Assembly (NCBI RefSeq): GCF_020171465.1
Contig: NZ_JAIUZR010000003.1
Span: 496,001-560,000, forward strand
DNA: 64,000 nucleotides
Source of the DNA: Lutimonas saemankumensis
Lineage (GTDB): Bacteria; Bacteroidota; Bacteroidia; Flavobacteriales; Flavobacteriaceae
Direction: 5' to 3'
In this document: positions 42,754-51,436 of the stretch, one piece after another
How positions within the stretch are numbered: position 1 is the stretch's first letter
Layout: each line of letters starts with the position of its first letter
Notes under the pieces: model-generated
The model's database searches: none
Told to the model about the DNA's origin: nothing
What the model saw: only the letters and a program-made list of their open reading frames with translations
Translations under genes and position numbers: made by a program

Positions 42754-43843
42754 AGATGCCAAAATATACATAGCGGGGCATCGGGGACTGGTTGGTTCAG
42801 CGATTCTAAAAAATTTAAAGGAAAAGGGTTATTCTAATTTTGTTTTAAGAACACATAAAGAACTTGACCTGAAAAATTCTCTTGAGGTAGCTGATTTTTT
42901 TGAGAAAGAAAAACCGGAATACGTTTTTTTGGCAGCGGCAAAAGTTGGAGGAATTGTTGCCAATAATACCTACAGAGCAGAGTTTATTTATGACAATTTG
43001 ATGATACAAAATAATGTGATCCATCAAAGCTATGTGCATAGGGTGAAGAAACTTTTGTTTTTGGGAAGTACCTGTATCTATCCAAAGAATTGCCCGCAAC
43101 CCATGAAAGAAGAGTATTTGCTGACAGATACCTTGGAGTATACCAATGAGCCTTATGCCATTGCAAAGATTGCAGGCATTAAGATGTGTGAGAGTTATAA
43201 TTTGCAGTATGGAACCAATTTTATAGCTGTCCAACCTACTAATTTGTACGGCCCCAATGATAACTTTGATTTGGAGAAATCACATGTTTTACCAGCCCTG
43301 ATCCGTAAGATGCACTTGGGAAAGGCTCTTGAGAATGATGACTGGGAAACGCTTAAGGCTGATCTGAACAAGTTGCCTATTGAAGGGATTAATGGGGAGA
43401 GCTCTAAATCAGAAATTTTAACCATGCTGACGAAATATGGTATTCAAAAATCTTCAATCTCCAATCTTGAATCTCCAATCTCTGTCGAGATCTGGGGATC
43501 GGGAAAACCCATGAGAGAATTTCTTTGGAGTGAAGATATGGCCGATGCCTGCGTTCATCTAATGGAGAATGTAAATTTTAAAGAAACTTACCAAGATTCT
43601 GAATCCGAAATTAGAAATACGCATATCAATATAGGAACCGGAAAGGAAGTTTCAATTGCTGAGCTTGCTAAAACCGTCAAGGAAGCAGTTGGATTTAAGG
43701 GAGACTTGTTTTTTAATGAAAATAAACCAGATGGTACCATGCGAAAGTTGACGGACTCTTCTAAGTTGGCAAGATTAGGGTGGAAGTATAAGGTTGAGTT
43801 AGGAGAAGGGATTGAAAGGATGTATGGGTGGTATTGTGAATAA
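42746..43843 (+). CDS. fcl: GDP-L-fucose synthase
   Basis: 365 aa, about 45 longer than the E. coli enzyme. It epimerises and reduces GDP-4-keto-6-deoxymannose to GDP-L-fucose. [11 protein letters not shown] (8-18) is the NADPH loop. [17 protein letters not shown] carries the catalytic Ser/Cys region, and [11 protein letters not shown] holds YxxxK. An insertion of about 50 residues ([16 protein letters not shown] through [15 protein letters not shown], about 196-248) accounts for the extra length. Within it, the 12-base string AATCTCCAATCT occurs at 43456 and again at 43470. Only this gene and gmd make up the fucose module. Confidence 0.95.
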   Translation: MNKDAKIYIAGHRGLVGSAILKNLKEKGYSNFVLRTHKELDLKNSLEVADFFEKEKPEYVFLAAAKVGGIVANNTYRAEFIYDNLMIQNNVIHQSYVHRVKKLLFLGSTCIYPKNCPQPMKEEYLLTDTLEYTNEPYAIAKIAGIKMCESYNLQYGTNFIAVQPTNLYGPNDNFDLEKSHVLPALIRKMHLGKALENDDWETLKADLNKLPIEGINGESSKSEILTMLTKYGIQKSSISNLESPISVEIWGSGKPMREFLWSEDMADACVHLMENVNFKETYQDSESEIRNTHINIGTGKEVSIAELAKTVKEAVGFKGDLFFNENKPDGTMRKLTDSSKLARLGWKYKVELGEGIERMYGWYCE

Positions 43844-43855
43844 ATTTTTTAATCG

Positions 43856-43872
43856 GAATAAAAGATTTATTC
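43856..43872. terminator. Weak AT-rich hairpin between fcl and the sulfotransferase
   Basis: GAATAAA (43856-43862) pairs with TTTATTC (43866-43872) over a three-base loop. The stem is weak and the following T-tract is short (TTTG). It is the only candidate terminator in the 77-base convergent gap. Confidence 0.25.
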
Positions 43873-43920
43873 TTTGAGAATCAATTTCTTGTAGAATTTG
43901 CTATTCTTTTTTTTGAGAAA

Positions 43921-44826
43921 TCACCAATCTTTTTCAGAATAAAATTCCCTCCAAAGAGGATCAGTCCCTGTTTTTATGAGCTCAATTTCAGATTTACCTA
44001 GCCTCTTTTTCCATATTTTAATATTGTCCAAAGCATTTCGATGAGTATCATTGGTACTCTTCGAAGTCGTAGTTTCAATTATTTTATTTCGTACATGTTC
44101 GTCAAATTGCAAATTTAGAAAATCAAAAATCTTTCTAAATTCTTCAACAGGGTCTCTACTTAAATCTTCATGTCTTACAAAATACCAATCATCAATATAC
44201 TGTTCTCTATATTTTAAAACAATTTGGTATAAACAATTCCAAATCAATATGCCTTGATGTATTAAATTAGGTCTATTAATGGCAAACATTTCAATTTGTT
44301 CCTGAAATGGAAATAGATACTTTTTCATCAAATCTTTTTGTATCAAAAAATTGTTGAAATCGAAATGCCAATCCTTCGCTCTAAGACTTGCAAAAAAAGC
44401 TGCCGGATGTCTGATAGTTATGATAACGTCGGATTTTAAATTAAAATAAAACCATTCTGCCGAGGATAAGGCAATTGGATCTTTGTATAATGTTCGTTGA
44501 TGGAATCTATTGATATAGTCTTTGTTAAAAGAGATAAATGAGTCTAATGATCTTGTTTTACTTAGTGTTTTTAAATAATTAGAGAGTCCTTTTGTTTTGA
44601 AAGAATTAATGTATTGGATTAATTCGATTTGGGTTGGATTGTCCAACCCAGAACTTACATGTTGAAACCAATGACTCAATGGAGCGTTATACTTTTTAAT
44701 ACTAATATTAAAAGGTTCATGAACGTATCGAACGTTTTTCGATTCACAAATTATTTTTCCTGTCCATGTGCTTCCAGATCGATGGGCACCAGTAACTAAA
44801 ATTGGCTTTTGATTCAATAATTTCAC
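43921..44826 (-). CDS. Sulfotransferase-family protein
   Basis: 301 aa. VTGAHRSGSTWTGKII (11-26) is the 5'-phosphosulfate-binding loop of PAPS-dependent sulfotransferases, and DVIITIRHPAAFFASLRAKD (near 130-150) fits the 3'-phosphate-binding motif. It should transfer sulfate from PAPS to a hydroxyl of a carbohydrate, or act on a related acceptor. It is transcribed against the rest of the polysaccharide locus. No PAPS-synthesis genes occur in the window. Confidence 0.82.
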   Translation of the reverse strand: MKLLNQKPILVTGAHRSGSTWTGKIICESKNVRYVHEPFNISIKKYNAPLSHWFQHVSSGLDNPTQIELIQYINSFKTKGLSNYLKTLSKTRSLDSFISFNKDYINRFHQRTLYKDPIALSSAEWFYFNLKSDVIITIRHPAAFFASLRAKDWHFDFNNFLIQKDLMKKYLFPFQEQIEMFAINRPNLIHQGILIWNCLYQIVLKYREQYIDDWYFVRHEDLSRDPVEEFRKIFDFLNLQFDEHVRNKIIETTTSKSTNDTHRNALDNIKIWKKRLGKSEIELIKTGTDPLWREFYSEKDW

Positions 44827-45004
44827 CTTTTTTGAATTTATTTTATATAAGATGAATGAGATGCTTTTATATCTTTTCCGTAAAGATTTCTTAAAAATTG
44901 GTTGAATATAAGAATAATAATGTTGAATAATGACATTTTTTTTTCATAACTAGTTGTTAATTCAAGAGTTAATATCCTCATGACCCTTAGATAAAAAACC
45001 AATA

Positions 45005-45040
45005 TTTTAGACTGAAAATGTCATGAAAAAATTATATTTG
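45005..45040 (+). promoter_or_regulatory. Probable promoter of the polysaccharide operon
   Basis: TATATTTG at 45033-45040 is a perfect -7 element; a TTTTAG/ACTG stretch at 45005-45014 is the best -33 candidate, with imperfect spacing. The whole 302-base gap between the divergent sulfotransferase and wzx (44827-45128) holds no ORF. Transcription would start about 80 bases before the TTG of wzx. Confidence 0.5.
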
Positions 45041-45128
45041 GGGAATTAAAAAAAGAGCCTGATTTGTTCCTGTTTTTTCAAAAGAATGGGAGTGATAAGG
45101 GCGGAGCATTATAAAAAAAAGCTAGTAC

Positions 45129-46565
45129 TTGTCTAATTTAAAAAAGAAATCTGTAGATGCCGTAATTTGGAATCTATTAGGTAAATATGGAATCCAGCTA
45201 ATAAGTTTAATCATTGGAGTTATTCTTGCTAGAATATTAAGTCCGGAAGACTACGGAAAATTTGGACTAATCGCGGTTTTTCCTGCCTTTGCACTGGTTT
45301 TTATTAATTCAGGTTTTGGTTCAGCATATATTCAAAAACGAAATGCAACGAATTTAGACGCAAGTTCCATTTTTTACTTTAATATTACTCTCTCCATATT
45401 CTTTTATTTGCTACTTTTTTTATTCGCACCAGTTGTTGCGAATTTCTATCAAATAGATGAGTTGAAAATATTAATTAGGGTAGTATCTCTTGGTCTAATA
45501 GTTAACTCAATTGGTATGGTTCAAACAGCCATTCTGACTAAGAATATTAACTTTAAGAGACAAATATTAATAAATTTGACCAGCGTAGTGGTATCTGGTA
45601 TAATTGGAATTTTTGCTGCATTAAATAATTATGGTGTATGGAGTTTGGTAGTTCAACAATTATGTAATTCGATGCTTAGGAATTTAGGTTTGTGGTTGTT
45701 TCAATCTTTCAGGCCAGTCTTTGGATTCAGTTATAAATCGATGAGAGAGCTTTTCTCTTATGGATCTTTTGTATTAGGTTCAAGTTTATTATTGGCCTTG
45801 TTTAAAAATATAAATACGCTGGTAATAGGAAAGTATTTTGCAATAAATGAATTAGGTTTTTTCAATAAAGCAAAAGGTTTTAATATTAACATTATGCAAC
45901 AACCTGTTCAAGCTGTTTCTGCCGTTTCATTTCCTGTATTATCATCGCTAAATCATGATAACGTAGCAACAAAAAGATCATTAAAAAAATTTTTAATCAA
46001 TCTAAATTTCTTGATACTTTTTGTCGGATCATTAGTATTTGTAATATCTGATCCATTAATTTTATTGGTATTAACCAATAAGTGGCAGCCAATGATCATC
46101 TATTTTCAATTGATGCTGATAAGCGGTTTTTTACTACCAATAAATACTCTAAATCAACAAGTTATTCTTGCCTTGGGTTATTCGCGATTAAATTTTAAAA
46201 TTTCAGTTTTAAAAATTGTATTGAGAATATTGGCATTGGTGATATCCATTCAATTTGGAATTATTTATATAATTATCGGAGGTCTAATAGTAACTTTAAT
46301 TGCTGTCTTTATTAATGGTTATTTTTCAAAAGAATTTATTGATTACAGTTTGTGGGATCAACTAAATGATAATAAGTATCTTTATTTAGGAGCTGTTCTT
46401 GTAATCATCATTGGTTTTCCGATCGTAGTAAGTATTCAAAATATTTACTTGAAAATAATGATTGGATCTCTGATTTCTTCGGTTATTTTTATTACCGTGC
46501 AGTATTTGTTTAATAGAAATACATTAATTGAAACAATTTCTTTAGTAAAAGGTAGAATAAAATAA
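45129..46565 (+). CDS. Polysaccharide flippase (Wzx-like, MOP superfamily)
   Basis: 478 aa from a TTG start at 45129 (SNLKKKSVDAVIWNLLGKYGIQLISL); no ATG precedes the conserved N-terminus. About 12-14 membrane helices. GVILARILSPEDYGKFGLI (30-50) and NSGFGSAYIQKRN are typical of the PST/MATE-related flippases. It turns undecaprenyl-diphosphate-linked repeat units across the inner membrane for assembly by the Wzy protein encoded downstream. It is the first gene of the long co-directional run. Confidence 0.92.
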   Translation: MSNLKKKSVDAVIWNLLGKYGIQLISLIIGVILARILSPEDYGKFGLIAVFPAFALVFINSGFGSAYIQKRNATNLDASSIFYFNITLSIFFYLLLFLFAPVVANFYQIDELKILIRVVSLGLIVNSIGMVQTAILTKNINFKRQILINLTSVVVSGIIGIFAALNNYGVWSLVVQQLCNSMLRNLGLWLFQSFRPVFGFSYKSMRELFSYGSFVLGSSLLLALFKNINTLVIGKYFAINELGFFNKAKGFNINIMQQPVQAVSAVSFPVLSSLNHDNVATKRSLKKFLINLNFLILFVGSLVFVISDPLILLVLTNKWQPMIIYFQLMLISGFLLPINTLNQQVILALGYSRLNFKISVLKIVLRILALVISIQFGIIYIIIGGLIVTLIAVFINGYFSKEFIDYSLWDQLNDNKYLYLGAVLVIIIGFPIVVSIQNIYLKIMIGSLISSVIFITVQYLFNRNTLIETISLVKGRIK

Positions 46566-46576
46566 AATTTATTACT

Positions 46577-47122
46577 ATGAATATTGAATCCGTTGGATTA
46601 AAGGACTGTTACTTAATTAAACCAAATATTTTTAATGATGAGCGAGGATATTTTTTTGAAAGTTTTAATAACAAGACCCTTAATGAGGAATTAGGAATGG
46701 ATTTGAATTTTGTTCAAGACAACAGATCATATTCAAAATATGGTGTTTTGAGAGGTTTGCATTTTCAGAAGGGTAACCATTCTCAGGCCAAATTAGTTAA
46801 TGTATTGTCAGGACGAGTCCAGGATGTGGTTGTAGATATTAGGCCTGATTCGGAAACCTTTGGAAAACATATTTCTGTTGAACTTAATTCTGACAATAAA
46901 ACCCAACTTTTTATTCCAAGGGGATGTGCACACGGATTTTTAGTGTTAAGCGAATTTGCCGAGTTTTATTATAAAGTTGATAATTATTATAACCCAATGT
47001 CTGAATCTGGAATTATTTATAATGACCCTGATTTAGATATTAATTGGCAGATTGAAAAAAAGGATTTAGTTATTAATAATAAGGATTTGGATTTACCACT
47101 TTTTAAAAATGTGATTAAATAG
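46577..47122 (+). CDS. rfbC: dTDP-4-dehydrorhamnose 3,5-epimerase (RmlC)
   Basis: 181 aa cupin. NDERGYFFESFNNKTLNEEL, NFVQDNRSYSKYGVLRGLHFQ (catalytic His in RGLHF) and IPRGCAHGFLVLSEFAEFYYKVDNYYNP are the RmlC blocks. It epimerises C3 and C5 of dTDP-4-keto-6-deoxyglucose. It is followed directly (zero-base gap) by rfbD; rfbA and rfbB, needed to supply its substrate, are outside the window. Confidence 0.95.
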   Translation: MNIESVGLKDCYLIKPNIFNDERGYFFESFNNKTLNEELGMDLNFVQDNRSYSKYGVLRGLHFQKGNHSQAKLVNVLSGRVQDVVVDIRPDSETFGKHISVELNSDNKTQLFIPRGCAHGFLVLSEFAEFYYKVDNYYNPMSESGIIYNDPDLDINWQIEKKDLVINNKDLDLPLFKNVIK

Positions 47123-47989
47123 ATGAATATACTGGTTACCGGTTCAAACGGCCAATTGGGTTCAGAGTTAAGGAGAATGGTATCTCATTACACAGATTTT
47201 TCGTTTTCTTTTGTAGATATAGACGAGCTAGATATCACTGACCCTAATGATGTAGATCATTTTTTCGATGATAATGATTTTGACTACTGTATAAATTGTG
47301 CAGCGTTTACCGCAGTTGATAAAAGTGAAAAAGAAGAAGAGACAGCTTTAAATGTAAATACCAATGGCGTCATTAACATAGCTAAGGCTTGTAAAAGGCA
47401 TTCGATAGTATTGATACATATTTCAACTGATTTTGTATTTGACGGTAAAATACATTCTCCCTACTTGGAAAATGATAGACCGAATCCATTGAACGTATAT
47501 GGGGATACAAAATTGAAGGGGGAACAGGGTATAAAGGAAATTTTGCAAGAATATTTTATAATAAGAACATCCTGGCTTTATTCAAGTTTTGGGAACAATT
47601 TTGTTAAAACCATGTTACGATTAGGCTCAGAACGAGAATCGATTAGTGTAGTTGATGATCAGATCGGAACTCCAACATATGCCAAGGATTTAGCTGAAAT
47701 TATTATGATTATCTTGAATAAAGGGTTTGATAAATACGGGATTTACCATTTTAGTAATGAAGGAATAGGAAGTTGGTACGATTTTGCTCAATCAGTTTTC
47801 GAATATTCGAATACGAAAATTGAATTGAATCCTATATCAACTGAAGAGTATCCCTTACCTGCTGTAAGACCTAAATATTCTGTTTTAGCTAAAGGAAATA
47901 TAAAATCAGCATTAGGAATAAAAATTCCTAATTGGAGAGAGAGTTTGAAAAAGTGTATTTTACTATTGAATGAGAGGGATAAAAATTAG
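47123..47989 (+). CDS. rfbD: dTDP-4-dehydrorhamnose reductase (RmlD)
   Basis: 288 aa SDR. TGSNGQLGSELRR (6-18) is the NAD(P)H loop; CAAFTAVDKSEKEEE, STDFVFDG, NVYGDTKLKGEQ (YxxxK) and TSWLYSSFGNNFVKTM are the RmlD blocks. It makes dTDP-L-rhamnose as the last step. Part of the dTDP pool is probably diverted to the amino sugar made by the downstream DegT protein and formyltransferase. Confidence 0.95.
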   Translation: MNILVTGSNGQLGSELRRMVSHYTDFSFSFVDIDELDITDPNDVDHFFDDNDFDYCINCAAFTAVDKSEKEEETALNVNTNGVINIAKACKRHSIVLIHISTDFVFDGKIHSPYLENDRPNPLNVYGDTKLKGEQGIKEILQEYFIIRTSWLYSSFGNNFVKTMLRLGSERESISVVDDQIGTPTYAKDLAEIIMIILNKGFDKYGIYHFSNEGIGSWYDFAQSVFEYSNTKIELNPISTEEYPLPAVRPKYSVLAKGNIKSALGIKIPNWRESLKKCILLLNERDKN

Positions 47990-47998
47990 ATTTTGAGG

Positions 47999-48646
47999 AT
48001 GATTTTGTTTAACAGAGATAAAGGTAGAAATAAAGTGTTTTGTATTGGAAGAAATAAGACAGGAACAACCTCATTGCAAAAACTGTTTAAACAGCTAAAT
48101 TATAAAGTAGGTAATCAGGAAAAAGCAGAGCAATTGGTTGAACACTACAATAAGTATAAATGGGCTCCTATTATCAAGTATTGTAAAACGGCGAATTTTT
48201 TCCAGGATGCACCATTTAGTTGGCCGTATACATGGATTGTACTACATCAATATTATCCAAAAGCTAAGTTTATTTTAACTACTCGTGATTCTGAAGAATG
48301 GTATAAATCTCTTTTAAATCATCATTCTAGTGTAATGTCAAAGAAAGGTGCAACCCCCAATAAAAGTGATTTGAAAGAGTTTAATTATCGCGGAAAATAT
48401 AAAGGATTTATTTGGTTATCTAATCGAGCAGTATGGAAAACTCCCGAAGATGATCTTTATAATAAAAAAGAATTAATATCGAACTTTGAAAGGCATAATG
48501 AAGATGTGAAGCATTATTTTAAAGGAAATCCAAACTTTATTGAATTGGATTTATCAAATGAGAACTCTTTCAACAAACTAATTTGCTTTTTGAATATTGA
48601 AACAAAATTAACAGATTTCCCACATGAAAATAAACGAAGATTTTGA
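47999..48646 (+). CDS. Sulfotransferase-family protein
   Basis: 215 aa from the ATG at 47999; a TTG two codons earlier is also possible. FCIGRNKTGTTSLQKLFKQL (about 14-33) is the 5'-phosphosulfate loop and KFILTTRDSEEWYKSLLNHH the 3'-phosphate motif, so it is a PAPS-dependent sulfotransferase, smaller than the other two. It lies between rfbD and the aminotransferase; the last four bases (TTGA) are shared with the next gene's TTG start. Confidence 0.85.
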   Translation: MILFNRDKGRNKVFCIGRNKTGTTSLQKLFKQLNYKVGNQEKAEQLVEHYNKYKWAPIIKYCKTANFFQDAPFSWPYTWIVLHQYYPKAKFILTTRDSEEWYKSLLNHHSSVMSKKGATPNKSDLKEFNYRGKYKGFIWLSNRAVWKTPEDDLYNKKELISNFERHNEDVKHYFKGNPNFIELDLSNENSFNKLICFLNIETKLTDFPHENKRRF

Positions 48647-49713
48647 TACCAGTAACTAGACCTTTTACACCACCAATTGAGGAATATCAGAGACTATTAG
48701 AAGGAATTTGGAATCGAAATTGGTTCACTAACAACGGACCTTTGGTTAATGAATTTGAATTGAATTTAAAAAAAGAATTAGGACTACGGAATCTACTATA
48801 TGTGAGTAATGGAACAATTGCTATTCAGATTGCTATTAAAGCACTTAGTATTACTAAAAAAGTAATTACTACTCCTTTTAGTTATGTGGCAACAACAAGT
48901 AGTTTAGTTTGGGAGGGATGCACACCTGTTTTTGTTGATATTGATCCAGATACATTCAATATTGATCCTGGTAAAATTGAAGAATGTATTGATGAGGATA
49001 CAGAGGCTATTTTGGCAACCCATTGCTTCGGTAATCCATGTGATATAGATACAATTGAAAAAATTGCTGAAAAATATGGTTTAAAAGTGATTTATGATGC
49101 TGCACATTGCTTTGGAACCAAATATAAAGGTAAGAGCATCTTTAACTATGGAGATATAAGTACCACCAGTTTTCACGCTACTAAATTATTCCACACGATT
49201 GAGGGAGGTGGTATTTTTACTCCACACTTAGATTTGGTCAAAAGAATGTCATATATGAGAAATTTCGGTCATGACGGTTTTCATAAATTCAATGGTGTTG
49301 GAATTAATGGAAAAAATTCGGAAATGCATGCTGCCATGGGATTAGTCAATTTGAAGTATATTGATAGAATTTTAAAAAGAAGGAGAGAGAAATCCATTTT
49401 TTATAGAGATCGGATCGACGACTCACAATTTTCTTTTCAAAAAATAGAAAATGAAACAGAGTATAATTTCTCATATTTTCCAATTGTATGTAAAAATGAA
49501 TCAGAAGCGTTGAAAGTTAAAAATAAATTAGAAAGAAACAATATATTTCCAAGAAGGTATTTTTATCCATCTTTGAATTCACTTGATTACGTTCATAATA
49601 CAGGAAATCTTATAAATGCAGAACAGATATCAAGATCAATTTTATGCCTACCACTGTTTTATGAATTATCAAAAAAGGATCAAATTTTAATTTGCAATAT
49701 TATCAATGAATAA
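48643..49713 (+). CDS. DegT/DnrJ/EryC1-family sugar aminotransferase
   Basis: 356 aa. The start is a TTG overlapping the previous stop as TTGA; it gives IPVTRPFTPPIEEYQRLL, the true family N-terminus. PLP-dependent: VSNGTIAIQIAIKAL, TPFSYVATTSS, YDAAHCFGTKYKG (Asp binding the PLP nitrogen) and STTSFHATKLFHTIEGGG (the Lys forming the Schiff base, about residue 185). It aminates a 4-keto sugar nucleotide. Because the next gene is a formyltransferase of the VioF/FdtF type, the probable product is dTDP-4-amino-4,6-dideoxyglucose. Confidence 0.92.
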   Translation: MIPVTRPFTPPIEEYQRLLEGIWNRNWFTNNGPLVNEFELNLKKELGLRNLLYVSNGTIAIQIAIKALSITKKVITTPFSYVATTSSLVWEGCTPVFVDIDPDTFNIDPGKIEECIDEDTEAILATHCFGNPCDIDTIEKIAEKYGLKVIYDAAHCFGTKYKGKSIFNYGDISTTSFHATKLFHTIEGGGIFTPHLDLVKRMSYMRNFGHDGFHKFNGVGINGKNSEMHAAMGLVNLKYIDRILKRRREKSIFYRDRIDDSQFSFQKIENETEYNFSYFPIVCKNESEALKVKNKLERNNIFPRRYFYPSLNSLDYVHNTGNLINAEQISRSILCLPLFYELSKKDQILICNIINE

Positions 49714-50458
49714 GAATGTTAAATATGATAGTGTACTAGTTATTAGTGACAATCTTTACTTATCAAGAGAGTTAGATAAAATATGTACACAAAAAGGAAT
49801 TGAAAAGTATTTTAGTTTTGGTGTAAGCCCTTTTTCAAATATAAATAGTTTTATCGAGAGTGACTTGATTGTAGATCAATATGATCTCAGGAAAGAACAG
49901 ATTATTGAAAAAATACTCGATGAATTTAATTTAATAATTTCACTTCATTGTAAACAGATTTTTCCAAAAAAATTAGTAGAAAATGTCAGATGCATAAATA
50001 TTCACCCCGGGTATAATCCATATAATAGAGGTTGGTATCCACAGGTATTCTCTATTTTAAATGATTGGTTGATAGGAGCTACAATTCATGAAATAGATTT
50101 CGAATTGGATAATGGCCCAATAATTGACAGAGCCATCGTAAATAAGTCCTCTTGGGATACTTCAGGGTCTCTATATGATAGAATTTTGAATAAAGAATTA
50201 GAATTAATCGAAAAGAATATTGTTGACATTATTAATTGTAATTACAATACGATTAATCCCGAGATTAAAGGAAAAGTTTTTTATAAGAGAGACTTTAATA
50301 AGTTACTAGAGCTTGATTTAAAAGAACAATTAACTATGGGAGATGCAATTAAAAGATTAAGAGCTCTTACTCATTATAATTATGAGAATGCATTTTATAT
50401 AGATGAAAAAACTCAAAAGAAAGTATTCATAAAATTAGACTTAAGAGTTGAAGGATAA
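49706..50458 (+). CDS. Sugar N-formyltransferase (VioF-like)
   Basis: 250 aa with the formyltransferase fold of the methionyl-tRNA formyltransferase group. INIHPGYNPYNRGWYPQVF (about 95-113) carries the catalytic Asn-x-His pair, and ATIHEIDFELDNGPII (about 126-141) carries the catalytic Asp. It would transfer a formyl group from N10-formyl-tetrahydrofolate to the 4-amino group of a dTDP-sugar. The gene overlaps the aminotransferase by eight bases. The aminotransferase-formyltransferase pairing matches that of known 4-formamido-sugar loci. Confidence 0.88.
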   Translation: MNKNVKYDSVLVISDNLYLSRELDKICTQKGIEKYFSFGVSPFSNINSFIESDLIVDQYDLRKEQIIEKILDEFNLIISLHCKQIFPKKLVENVRCINIHPGYNPYNRGWYPQVFSILNDWLIGATIHEIDFELDNGPIIDRAIVNKSSWDTSGSLYDRILNKELELIEKNIVDIINCNYNTINPEIKGKVFYKRDFNKLLELDLKEQLTMGDAIKRLRALTHYNYENAFYIDEKTQKKVFIKLDLRVEG

Positions 50459-51434
50459 TGGAATTGCAGTAAGTTGTTGTTTAATCACTTACAACCATGA
50501 AGATTATATCGAGGATTGTTTGAAAGGGATGATTGATCAAATATTTGAGCATCCTTTTGAAATTATTATTGGGGACGATTGTTCATCTGATAAAACTTCT
50601 GATATATGCCGTAAATATATGAATCTCTATCCCAAAATTATCAAATATAAAAGAAGAGAGAGAAATATTGGAATGAACATGAATTGGATAAAATCCATTC
50701 AGGAATGTTCTGGAAAATATATTGCATTATGTGAAGGGGATGATTATTGGGTTGACAATAAGAAAATTCATAAACAGTTCAAGATTTTAGAGAATAATCC
50801 AAATTACATAATTTGCCATCATTGGCATAAATTTTCAGCATTAAAAAATGGTGCATGGATGGAATTTGAAGCGCCAATATCGAATGATGGATATCTTAGA
50901 CGTGAAACAGGAACATTAAAAAATATATTTGAAAATAAATTGCGAATTAAAACAAGAACCATGTTTTTTAGAAATATTTTTGTGCCGAATTTTTTTCCTG
51001 AATGGTTTAAAAATGTGTCTTTTGTAGACGTTCCAATTACTTTTCTTTTAGGAAATTATGGAAATTTTTATTTTATTGATGAATCAATGTCAGTTTATCG
51101 TCAAACTGAAACCGGCGTATCTAAATCTGGACTTTCTATATTAGGAAGACCAAAGTTCAATGTTCAACATTATAAAAACTGGATCGAAATTTGGGATTAT
51201 GCGGATTGTCATTACGACTATAAATATCATGATAAAGCGTCAAAAACAATAGATTATTTTTATATAAGAATAATTAATAATTTGCCCATTAGGTTTGGGT
51301 CAATTATTCAAATATTAAAGTATAATTTTTTTATTAGAAAGACATCAAAGTTGAGGGCTACTCGAAATGGAATTTTTATTATTCAATATTTTTTCAAATC
51401 TTTTCTGAAGAGACTTTACTCAAGAATAAATTGA
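50448..51434 (+). CDS. Glycosyltransferase family 2
   Basis: 328 aa from a TTG at 50448, inside the previous gene (11-base overlap); no in-frame ATG occurs before the core. AVSCCLITYNHEDYIEDCLKGM (7-28) and IIIGDDCSSDKTSD (40-53), with the DDCS/GDD metal-binding region and EGDDYWVD (about 96-103), are the GT-A fold. It adds one sugar to the lipid-linked repeat at the cytoplasmic face. Donor and acceptor are unknown. Confidence 0.9.
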   Translation: MKDNGIAVSCCLITYNHEDYIEDCLKGMIDQIFEHPFEIIIGDDCSSDKTSDICRKYMNLYPKIIKYKRRERNIGMNMNWIKSIQECSGKYIALCEGDDYWVDNKKIHKQFKILENNPNYIICHHWHKFSALKNGAWMEFEAPISNDGYLRRETGTLKNIFENKLRIKTRTMFFRNIFVPNFFPEWFKNVSFVDVPITFLLGNYGNFYFIDESMSVYRQTETGVSKSGLSILGRPKFNVQHYKNWIEIWDYADCHYDYKYHDKASKTIDYFYIRIINNLPIRFGSIIQILKYNFFIRKTSKLRATRNGIFIIQYFFKSFLKRLYSRIN

Positions 51435-51436
51435 TT

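Noticed and set aside
43441-43490. CRISPR-like short repeats
   Set aside because: Only two 12-base copies in a coding insert; no spacers or cas genes anywhere in the window.
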